Positions 35,254-46,400 of a stretch of 64,000 nt of DNA are shown here, piece after piece. How positions within the stretch are numbered: position 1 is the first letter of the stretch; each line of letters opens with the position of its first letter. The translations under genes were made by a program, and so were the position numbers. This DNA comes from Linnemannia schmuckeri (taxonomy: Eukaryota; Mortierellomycota; Mortierellomycetes; Mortierellales; Mortierellaceae): NCBI GenBank assembly GCA_029449235.1, contig JANATG010000016.1, forward strand, positions 558,001 to 622,000, given 5' to 3'. The notes under the pieces were generated by a model, which saw only the letters and a program-made list of their open reading frames with translations, was not told the origin of the DNA and did no database searches.

Positions 35254-35855
35254 AAAACAAAAAATAGTCTCGCACTGTACTTACTGTGTGAGTGTCAACA
35301 GATATCATTACTTGTTTTCGTGACCATTTCTTTCTCACCTTCCCTGAAAGCTGTACGACTGCATTCCTGTGGTAGAATACTACAATTTATTTTATGGATA
35401 GAAGCCAAGAGGAATTTTTTGATAATGAAAAATACGAGAGTATGAAAAGTGAGGAACATGATTCGAAATTGTCAGGGCAACGCTTCACGCGTCTCTCCCC
35501 ATTTCGGACCACTGTGAGATCCAGCTTTTTAATCGTAAAAACTACATATCAATAAGCACAAAGGTGTCTTCTACAGGATACTGTCGATAGACACCTTCAA
35601 GAGACATCTCTAAGGTACTAATTCGGCGCCTGACTCATCAAGATAACCATGATAGTCAATATTCAGTCGCCTATACTCGCACACGAAATAATTGAGTTAG
35701 ATTGGGTATCCAAAAACATTTTCATCTTCATCAGAAGACCCTTAATTGCTACAACGCACAGCTTTGTCAAGTGTCCATTTCCAGGTACATATGACCGAGA
35801 CCGTGACGGAGACCTGGAACGAAAAAAAGGTGTATGATGTGGTGCATGCACGTAA
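35254..35855. other. Flank of the right arm, no gene
   Basis: The first about 150 bp (to about 35400) resembles the 3' flank of the DUF4419 gene (15460-15600) at roughly three-quarters identity by eye. The rest shows nothing I can support. Confidence 0.45.
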
Positions 35856-36050
35856 GGACCTTAATGTTTATTTTTTTTTTTTTTTTTTTTTCAATGTTGT
35901 CTAAGTGGACTCTCTTCCCTTTCACTCTCTCGCTCTCTTTTCCTTTTTTTTCCTTGTCTCTTGACAAGCCACTGCATGGCCGATATAGGCGATACCAACC
36001 GGTATCGCCATGTGTTTGCCCACAATTGCATACATGGCACGCTCGTCCGC
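35856..36050 (+). repeat. Palindrome-bearing dispersed repeat, copy C
   Basis: Same order as copy A, with a palindrome at 35988-36009 (arms GGCGATACCA and CGGTATCGCC, nearly perfect) and a T run of about 21 at the left. It abuts the partial arm copy that begins at 36051 with no spacer. Confidence 0.75.
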
Positions 36051-36557
36051 GACGCCCCAACAAAGGGGTCAAACACCTTTCGTTACTTTCTGTCAAATCA
36101 AGAAGCAGAAAAGGGAAATGGACAGTTCACAGACAAGAATGTCGCCTAGTTAAATGACGCCTGTGGCATCCACCAGCGCTGGTCAAGCCAGGATTAGACC
36201 AATCGTCGGCAAATAAAAACTGCCTCCATTCTACCGTAATCCTTACTCATATGTAAAGGGGGCAGAAGCAGGCTTTGTTTACAATGGGATAAGAAAAAGC
36301 GGTACTGTATGTTCATACAGGCATGTAAAAAGCGGATTTTAGGTCAATTGCTGCAACCCTGTAAACATTCCAAAAAAAACCAGAGTCTTACTTGAATGTA
36401 CGACCTTCATCTTATGGAATCCTTACCTTGTGTTTATCCACTGTTTGTGTGCGCCTTACACTAATGTAAAAACATTATTTCATCAAATCTTTACTCATTG
36501 TACACCTTCACTCATACACCCTTGTAAGCATTTAATTTACAGGGGTTGTAAGCATTT
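36051..36557 (+). repeat. Third, partial copy of the inverted-arm end
   Basis: 36051-36533 equals 18365-18847 in length and, as far as I can read, in sequence. It is followed by AATTTACAGGGG and a second TTGTAAGCATTT (36546-36557), which repeats the word at 36522-36533. Confidence 0.85.
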
Positions 36558-37248
36558 CCACGTTGCTCAGACTTGGTCTCTACAACCTTCACAAACCGCC
36601 CATATTTACCCACAGCGTCGTTCTCTTAGAATCCCAATTTCCAAGGATAAAGATTTCCCTCGCACCAACAGTATGCCAGACGGCGCAGGCAAAATCAAGG
36701 TGCCAGCCTCGGAAAACGAGCATACAGGCGAAGAGGACTGAGCGTCGTGGGAAGAGGTGACAGGCGATGTCGGTGCCGAATTTTTGGGAGGTCTAAGGCA
36801 TGAAGGGGGTGGAGGGATTGGGAGGTCATGAGGTTAAGGGTCACGAAGTTGGAGGCTGTAGCAAAGGGTGTACATATGTCATGTCGCAGTGGGGCAGGCA
36901 GGTTGGTGGGAGGAGCGTGGGATAAAAAACGTGTGAATGCGAAAGGATAGAGTAACTGTGTGTGTGTGCGTTATAAGGACAAGGAAGGATGGAGAGAGGA
37001 AGAATGATGCTTTAAAAAAAACAAGAGAGGTATTCGTCATGCTCGTTGCTGCCTTGATAAATTGCGTCAAGGCCACGGTCGACGAATTGCTCTCATTTCA
37101 CTCACCATTGCCCTTTGCCTTTTTTCAAACACAGGAACAAGCACGGCCATAATGATCATTTAACATCTTGTGTCACTCAAAACAAATTGAGAAAGAGGCG
37201 AAAAGAGTATATATTACTCAACTACGTAAAAAGATCTCCGGAACTCTC
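36558..37248. other. Intergenic, no supportable gene
   Basis: Contains the 3' flank of the F-box gene ending at 37249. Short frames here are not protein-like. Confidence 0.35.
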
Positions 37249-37576
37249 CTAACCATCATCCTCAAGCTCAATTTCGGGCTTATGCTTCCTCAACCAGGCA
37301 ACAGCCTCCTCAGCATCATCCTCATACAGTCCCTCGATCGATCTTAAACGGGGCCAGTTTTTGCACATCCATTCGACCTCACGGACACCAATAGCATGAG
37401 CACCCTGGTTGCCAGATAGGCAACGAAGTTCCTTGAGGGGGGCCAGAATTGCCAGTCCAGATCGCAACGAGAACTCGATCCATAGGGTGTTGCTATCCTG
37501 ATCAATCACTTCTAGCTTGGCCATCTTTTTCTGCAACTTGACAACTGATGACTTGTCGGCGGAGGGAGTCCAGTCC

Positions 37577-37608
<32 letters not shown>

Positions 37609-39258
37609 CTGATCCTCAGAATCACCAATGTTGGCCTCATCGCCGCCACCAGCTCCTCCGTCCTCCTCAACACCTTCATCCTCCTGACCACTATCTTCAT
37701 CATCCCCTCCGAGAATGGCACCACCGATAGCCAAGTAGCGGAGGTTGGTAAGTCGAGAAATTTGCTCGTAAATAAATTGACGAGCCTTGGATGGTGGGTA
37801 AAGGGCGCGCTCCTGCTCTGTCAAGTCGTCGGTAGAATAGTCGACACCAAGAACCAGCGACTCTAAGCCTGTACAACCCCAGATGCCTCGAGTGCGTTCT
37901 CCAGAAAGTTGTCCTGTAGTTGGTGTTGGTGTAGATGCTCTGGCACGAAGGGCGGTTGCAGAGACCCCATCTCGCGAATAATCTCCGTCTCCTGCATCTG
38001 TTCTTGACGCCGAGTTCGAAACTCGCGTTCCATACGCCTCAGACATCATCTCGGGGACATTGACCGACAGTTCCCAAGCATCCAACTTCGTCAACGCTCC
38101 TGAACGCTCCAAAAGACGCTGAATGCCGCTGCTCTCTGTGACGTAGGTGGTGTTAATATCCAAGATACTCAAGTCGCGACCATCCTCAACGAGGGCCTCC
38201 AAACTCCTGTTTCCAAACCTGGTCTCTGCAGCGCGGAACTTTTGCAGTCTTGGCAAAGCACGGATCAAACTTGCAATGGACTCGTCATCCATGTTATCGA
38301 GGAGCGAGATGTCGATGCTCTTGAGTTGGGGGCAAAGGCGTGCTAGTTTCTCGCCAAAATTGTCGTCAATGTAGACCTCGGCAGAGTCTCCGAGCGAGAA
38401 ATGGGTAAGGGAGGGGAAGCGACTGGCGAGATGGAGAAGAAAGTCTTGGCTACAGGCGACGCCATCCATGCAGAGGGACTGGATCCCGTACGACTCCTTA
38501 GTCCCAGCTGACGCAGCAAAATCTTCGCCAGAACCGAAAGGATGTTTGACAAAGAAGGTGCTCTTTAACGACAGTTCTTGCAGGGTACAGTTGAGTCGGC
38601 TCAAGAAGGTCTCCAGGGTCTTGGCTTCAAGTGTCTTGTTTTCGTCGAGCGCAAGGCGCCGGAGCATAGGGAGACTGCAGACGGCTTCGATCAGATCTGT
38701 GTATTTTGAGGAGGGATTGTCGTGGAGTGTGATAGACAAGTCAAGGAGATTCGGGTTGAGACGGAGAAGGCGCGCTTGGTCAGCCTGGTTGGTCAGAGTT
38801 GTTTTGGGAAGGACGAGGGTGATAAGGTTCTTGCACAGAACTTGCTCCTTTGCTCCAACGAGCCCGGCCGCTCCTCCAACAGAAGGTCCGCTCTCAGCGC
38901 CCGAGTTCGCTTGTTCTACTGCTAAGGGTGATGATTCGAGAGTGGGGGAGGACGAAGGACTAGAGTTGAAGAGGAGACGTATATCATCGTAGCGAGAACA
39001 CTTGAGGTTGCGGATAAGGTCAGCGTGTTGATGAAGGGCGCTAAGGAAACCGGGGTTGTGCCACTGCCTGCCGGCGTCTATGGTGTGCCAGAGAATGGGC
39101 AGCCAGATGGAGTGCCATGCTTTGTTGACGCGAGCACATGCGACGATTGTTTTTGAGTCGAGGGAATGAGCGATTCGTTGGACGAGTTCTGGGATGATGA
39201 GGATCTTGTTTGGAGCATGATCGCCTGTTGAAGTTGTTGGTTGGTGATGAGTTGTCAT
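37249..39258 (-). CDS. F-box protein with LRR-like repeats
   Basis: 669 residues from ATG 39258 (MTTHHQPTT). An upstream in-frame ATG at 39345 would add 29 Ser/His/Tyr-rich residues that look like translated leader. The F-box lies near 18-60 (IIPELVQRIAHSLDSKTIV, ACARVNKAWHSIW, LPILWHTIDAG). LRR-like units follow (PNLLDLSITLHDN, PMLRRLALDENKT, PSLTHFSLGDSAEV, PQLKSIDISLLDN, PRLQKFRAAETRFG). An acidic insert with a long Asp run, coded by repeated GTCATC on the plus strand (about 37575-37615), sits near 550-590. The C-terminal VREVEWMCKNWPRLRSIEGLY motif is shared with its paralogues. It is transcribed divergently from the sacsin-like gene. Confidence 0.85.
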
Positions 39259-40487
39259 GGCAGAGAGTGAAAAAGAAATGATTAGGACGTATGGTTTATA
39301 TGTGTGTGTGTGAGAGAGAGGGTAGGGGTGAGAAAAAAAGAACAAGTAGACGTTTGGAATTTGAACGAGTTGAATTCGTATTCAAGGGAGCAATGGACCC
39401 TTTTTTTCACTGTCACCTTTGGACAATCTTTTGACATAAGAAACCCCAGATCGATCCACACAACCAACGTTGGCGTGTTGACGTGCACTTTGCCCCAAAG
39501 TAGCTCTAGACCCCCTCCCTCATAGAAGTATAGGTGGATTATATTAATATGCTCTTCTTTACATCCACTCCTATCCTTCTCTTTGCAACCACTCCTATTC
39601 TTTGTTTCGCTTTCATCGTGCTAATTTGGCAGCTTCACACCATGTCACTGTTGATCGCTTTGTTGTTGAATAAAAAAATTAGACGCCGATCTTGTGTCAA
39701 AGTAAGATATATTCCTGTCGGCACCAAGATCTGGAACTGTGTGAAAACAGAGAGCGCGGTGTAGAGGTAGTGCTTCTTGGTGGCAATAGATGGCATATGA
39801 GCCAAAAACAAAAACAAAAAAAATGACATGGGATGGGGATGAGGATGAGGATGAGGATGAAGATGAGGATGAAGATGACGATGAAGAAGAACGATAGAAG
39901 AATGAAAAAGAGGCAAGAGAGGGAGGGAGTAAATTAGAAACCAGGAAAGGGTGAAGGTGGAGGGGAAGAACGAGAGGGGGAAGGGATAGGGTTAAGAAGT
40001 GAAAGAACAACAATAAGAAACAAAAAGGGGACGGACAACAGGAAGGAGAAAAGGGGCACAAGGACAGGAACAAGATCCTCGGAGAGCAATACATATTTTC
40101 ATGTCATATTGCAGCCTTATTAACGGTCAGACGCGTGTCTGTCTGGAAGTGTTGGTGCTGTCTGTTTGCCGATCTCTAATTGACGATCCTCTTCTTGTAA
40201 CTGCACGTGACGCGAGACTGCCGTTACAGTTTCTGACATCAAGCCATTTCCACATTTTATCGTTGCTTTGCCTTTTGCTTGCTTCTCGTCCCTTTTTTTG
40301 TCTCTTTGCTTCCTTTCGCTCCTCCCATTTCCACATCTCCCACTCGCACAACCACCTCCCTTCTCTTTTTCTATCACATCCACATTTTTTCTCACTGACA
40401 TCCACTCTTCACATTTGTATCCATCCCCCCACCTATATCAACATATCCTTCTCCTTCATACACAACACAAGTAAGGATTTAACTACC
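39259..40487. promoter_or_regulatory. Divergent promoter region, F-box gene and sacsin-like gene
   Basis: Holds both 5' leaders. A purine hexamer array (GATGAG-type, about 39835-39895) lies near the middle, and a pyrimidine-rich, then A/C-rich leader precedes ATG 40488. Other ORFs across it are low-complexity. Confidence 0.5.
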
Positions 40488-43400
40488 ATGCTGCAACAAC
40501 CGACGTGGAAGGGATTCAGATCCCACGGCATCCGCGAGCCTTTGACTACCCGTATAGCCGGCATCTTGAGGGCCTACCCCGACAGCACCCAGATCGCCCG
40601 CGAGCTACTCCAAAACAGCGACGATGCTGGCTCGACTGTCCAGTGGTACCTCCTCGACCATCGAGATCACGTCAAGCATGCTCGCCGCTCTAGTAGAAGC
40701 GACCCCGAGTCGGATGCGCCCAAAGATGCAATGCTTCGACTGTTCCACGAAGATCTCGAGGAATACATGGGTCCAGCTCTTCTTTCTGGTAGCGACTCTA
40801 TCTTTGAGGAGAAGGACTTTTTGTCGCTCAAGAACCTGGCCTCATCTGAGAAGCGTGCTGACGAGACCAAGATCGGCCAGATGGGTATCGGATTCAACAG
40901 GTTTGTGCGGCTTTTTTTTCTGCTGTGCAAAAAAAACTGCATGATATGCCTTGATTAATCAACTAAGACCTTCGCCACACATCAAGTATACACATAAATA
41001 GTACTCGTGCAGATATACTAACATGCAAGCCTTTTTTGTCTTTCGTGCAACCTCAATAGCATCTACCACCTGACTGACAGCCCTTCGTTCATCTCAGGCG
41101 ACCAGTTCATGGTCATTGAACCCCATGAGCGCATCTTCAACGGAGAGCGTTCCGAGTTCAGCGAGGGCGCTGTCCGTGGCAGCTTCTTGGAGGCAAACCA
41201 AGGCTTGCGAGAGTTCCCAGATCAACTCAAAGCCTTCTCAGTTCTCGAAGATATTGATTTCTCCAAGCCTTACGACGGCACCATCTTCCGGTTCCCTCTC
41301 AGGACCCCTGATCAGGCCAAGGCTTCGTCTTTGACGAAATATGCTCGCACCCCCGAGGAGGTAATGTGCACTTGCAGAAGTAAGGAAATACAAGCAATGC
41401 GCTACTATTTGCTCAAATTAACCAGACCGATTAACTATTTGAGTTACATTATTTTCGGTAATAGGTGCTAGAGATGCTAATGGAGTTGAAGGACGAAGCC
41501 TTGAAAGCCCTTCTTTTTCTCAAGCACGTCCAGAAGATTGTCATTTACGAGCGCAAGGAGGACCAAGACAAACCTACGAAACTGTTCGAGATCGAGATTG
41601 TCAACGCTACCGAGGTCGCCGCCCGGCGGTCGCAGCTGATCGACAACTTCAAGCGCCATGTCCGCTCGAGTGCTTCGATTGACGAGTGCGAAGTCCTTGA
41701 GTGCTCTACTCGACCCACCTACAGGATGACACATGGGGATGGACGCACGACCGAGGAGACCTGGCAAGTCACTACGCGGATCGGCAACCTCAGCAAGTCT
41801 CGCGCCTCTATGCTGGAGGATTCCAATGGCGATGTCAACATTGCCGACCACAAGCTGATCCCATGGGTTGGCATTGCTGCTCCCTCGGATCCTGGCGTAA
41901 AGATGGACGCCTCTGGTCTGTTCTGTTTCTTGCCAGTTGGCGACATCCAGCTCCCGTTCCCGGTCCATGTCAATGGTCACTTTGCTGTCGAGCAGAGTCG
42001 GCGTGACATTTGGACCAACACCGACAAAAAGATCAAGACCCAGTCTTCTGCCGGGATTGAGTCTCTTTGGAACGTGCATTTGTTCAGCAAACAGCTTCCA
42101 GAGGCCTATGCGTTGTTTTTGGAGAATATTGGTCTTGATCATGGAGCCAACTATGATCTCTGGCCCACCTACTGTGGCGATGGGATCGGCCGAGACGCAG
42201 TATGGAAGGACATGCTGAAGAACACGCTCTGTGCAGCTCTGACTAGGGATCGGCCGGTCTTTTTTTGCGGACCTAAGCCCGATGGCCACATGTCTATTGA
42301 GCCTTACTCCAAGGTATACATTGCCGGTCGAGACATTGATACCTTCCCTTTGCTCAAAAAGGCTCTCCAGGCGGTTGTAAATTTGGCAGAAAATATCCCT
42401 GACGCGGTCCTGGCCGAGATCCCTGGCATCGCTGAGACTTTTGAGCTTGCCCCTCGTATCCTCACGTCAGCCCTAGTGCTGCCCATTCTTCACGACACTA
42501 AGAAGCAGTGGATGCTGACTGCAGATGCGGCCACCCGAGTGGAAATGGTCAAGTACTGCCTCCAGGACGACAAGTCTGTAAACCTGGTTGGCCTTCCTCT
42601 CCTTCCTCTTGCTGGAGGGACCTGGGTCGAGTTCAGTCGCAAGCAGGCCCGTGGAAGGTAGCTTTTCTTGCATGTTTGCTTTATGAGTTGTAGTTTGTGT
42701 CTGAGGCTCATTTATATGAAAAGAGTTTAATGCGGTGTAATCTTCTCTGAAATAGGTTCCGTGTTTCTGTGGAGGTGTTCCGTACGCTGTCGGTGTCAAA
42801 CGACAGCCTTGTGGATCTTGACGTTAAGGGTTACCCATTTGACGACATTGAGATGGGCTGCAGGTCTGGACCCAAAAATGGCTCCAAGTTCAAGATGTAC
42901 TGGTCAACATTGAGATTGTCCTTGGTTGCAGAGCGGATCAAAACGGTTTACCACCAGTCATTCTATCAAGAGGGTGCTGTCCCTGGTGGGCGGGTCTTTC
43001 AGACCACTAAACAGTTCCCTTCGGACAAATGGTTGATGGACTTCTGGAGCATGGCTCATTCCTTTTCAAGTGGAGTTGATCAGAAAGAGCTCCTCTCAGG
43101 ACTCGAGGGCATCCATCTGATACCAATCAGTCGGGGTTCTTTGGCTCCACTCTCTAAGGATCGAACAGTCCTATACCTCCACCCTGGCTCGAATAAGGAC
43201 GTCCAGGTCTCTCAGAGAGCCCTGGAGGTTCTTGATAGTCGTTTTGACTGTCAAGTCCTTCGAGAGATGCCGAAAAACTCGCTGACAGCCCTGCATGGAT
43301 ACCTCGTGGATGTGTCGGTTGGCCCGAGAGTTCTCAGCCTCCTTTCCAAGGTTGATCCTGGTTGCTACCAGCAACTAACTCCGACAGATTGTGACCATCT

Positions 43401-46400
43401 CAGGCGATACTTAACTGCATGCCTCTCCCCCAGAGCATCGCTTGACTTTCAGCAGCGCCAGGTCTTGCGATACCTGCCTATCTTTGAGTCATATCAAGGC
43501 AACCTTCTCATTCCGTTGGATACGCCCTCGTCCTCGATGCAATGGAGTGTTGCTCAAGGATATTGTCATTCGTCACAGCCTTGGATGCCCAGCTCGGTTA
43601 ACCTTCTTGCCGAAGACCAGCCTATGAAACACCATATCCGATACCTCATCGAGATCCCCTTCCTCACCAAGGCCGAGTACCTGCGACTCCTTGTCTCGAA
43701 ATTGAAAGAGCGTCCGGAAGGCGAGTGGGATCCTATTCTCTCTGAGCTGTTCCTGGGCTACTACGAGCACAAGAAGAAGGTCAACGTTGCACCTCTTCTC
43801 CGCCGTATGTCGTTTGTTCATGTCAAGCCTTTTTCTACCCTGGATGAAAAGGCCACTCCTACTCGGATCAAGCCTGGATTCGTTACAGATTCTGCCTTAT
43901 CGATGTTCTTTATGGATAGAGAGGCCGTGTTCCCTTCTGGTATTTACGCTCAGTCTGCCTTCCGCGGACCTCTGGAGGAATTGGGCATGAGGCATGTGTT
44001 CAATGCTGCCTTTGTCGAGGAGAGGATGTCGACTCTCTTTGAGGCCTCTACCACTGAACAAGATGACTCCCACAAGAAGGCGTCGTTGGCCCTGTACGAT
44101 CGTCTTAACAGTATGTTCTCCAAAGAGTTTATGACCACGGAAATCCTCACCAAGCTGTTGTCCCTGTCCTGGCTTTATGTTGGTGCAAGCGAGCGGTGCC
44201 GGCCATGTGACTGCCGACCCAAGGAAGACGGATGCCTAGTCGGAAACCAGATGCCAATTTCGGTATTTAGCCCGTCGAATGAACTGCTCCGTAAGCATAT
44301 GGGTTGGATGACTCCGCCACCATTGGACAAGGTCCTGGCACATTTTTTGTCGCTACTAGATCAAGCCTCCACCGCCCACGGCACCTCTTCCAAGCTCGCG
44401 GAACAAGATGTTTTACCGATCTACGATTATCTTGCCACAAAGGTCCGGGATTCCGTCTCCTTGGCAGCTATCAAGAAGGCATTGGACAATCGACCTTGGA
44501 TCTTGGTGTCGGGTATGCTTTATGCTGTTGATCGAGTCGTCTTCAAATTGGATCACAATCTCAGACCTCAGTTTGCCCAAGTGTCCTCGTCGAGTTTGGA
44601 TGGCCTGTATCGAGCTCTCGGGGTGCGAGACTGTATTCAACAGAGCGACATTGAGGCGATTCTGACTGCTGTCAAGTCGAAAAACCATGATGGTGAACGT
44701 CTTTCAAGCGAGGATGCCAGCCTGGTTCGTAGTCTCCTTAGTGCACTTGCACATATGAAGGGAAGACGGTTGAAGTCTGATCTTCTTGTTCTGACAAGGG
44801 ACGGATATCTCAAGCGGGCTTCCGACGTTGTATACGACGACAGGACCACTCGGCGTAGAGGGTCTGATGATGACGTGCTACCCTACATCTTCCTGGACGA
44901 TGGGATTCCCAAGACCGTCGCCCAACGCCTTCAGATCGACATGTTCTCTGTTCGCGCGTGGGAGGAGAGTAAGGACACCGCCTTTGAGCCGTTCTTTCAG
45001 CAGGAGGACATTGTTGATCGCATCAAGGGAATCCTTAACGACTACGACCCTTCTGGAATCTTCAACGAGTACCTTCAGAACGCCTCTGATGCAGGCGCCT
45101 CCAAGTTCTCTGTGATACTGGACACTCGAAATTACGACAAGACTAAAGTGCTGAGCGAGCGAATGGCGGTGTGGCAAGGGCCGGCGCTGATTTTTTACAA
45201 CGATGCCAAGTTTTCAGAGGACAACTTCTCTGCCCTGTGCAAGCTAGGTGTTGGAAACAAGAGTAGGTTGAAATGTTTGGGTAGTTGTCAAGATTCCCTA
45301 TTGATTTTTTGTTTGCGATTTATTAATGTATTTCTTCGATTAATTTGATCCACGTGTATTTAGGAGAGGATACGTCCAAAGTGGGACGCCATGGCCTTGG
45401 CTTTAACTCTGCCTACCACTTCACAGACGTCCCCAGTGTTGTCAGTGGTAACTCTCTCGTGTTTTTCGATCCTCTTATGGCCAACCTCCCCAAGAGCCGC
45501 GATGCTTACGGTAAGCTCGTTTCTCAAAGGGGACACCGCTACGACATCCGCAAGTTGAGCACAGAGACATTGGTGGGTCAATTTCAACCTTACAAGGGGC
45601 TCTTTGGCTGTGACATGGAGTCGCACTTTAATGGCACCATTTTCCGGATTCCGCTGCGGCTGAAAGGGGCAGATACGACTGGCAAGTCGGGTTTCGCCCG
45701 CGATGGGTGGACTCTTGCCCAGATTCAGAAAATGTTTGTCTCATGGATCGAGGACGCCAAGATCGGGATGCTTTTCCTGAAAAACATCAAAACCATCGAC
45801 CTCTCTGACGGAACAAGCCCTATGGTTTCGGTGACTAAGCACGATCAGTCCAATGCGTCGTCCGTCCAGTTTTTAACCGCGTCCCTCCACCCCCACCCAA
45901 GTCAGGTCTCCATTACCGACATCACATCAACTTCGAACGTAGGCAACGTCGCCAATGTTGCATCTTGGAGGTGGTTGGTCTACACAGAGGATGCCTTACC
46001 AGATAATACCTCTCAAAACATCTGTGACCTTGCCCAAAAACGACACTGGAGTACGCAAAGTGGAGTGGCGATCCCTCTTGGCGATGATCGTGCCATCAAG
46101 TCCTGCCGAGGGCGACTGATGGTTCATCTGCCGACCCCAATCGAGATCAAGCTGCCTTTCCATATACATGGAGGATTTGCGCTGACGACCAACCGCAAGA
46201 CTCTGGCTGGTGGATCCGATCTCGGCGACCCAAAGACCGTCTGGAATATCTACCTCCTCGAGACTCGCCTACCCTTGACAGCCATTCGAGCTTACGAACA
46301 GCTGCTCAGGTGGAGTTTCCGCCCTGCCACCCTTGGCGGACCTCAGATGCACGATTTGAGCACGGCCATCTCTCAGTTCTTCAAGCACTGGCCCCTCAAG

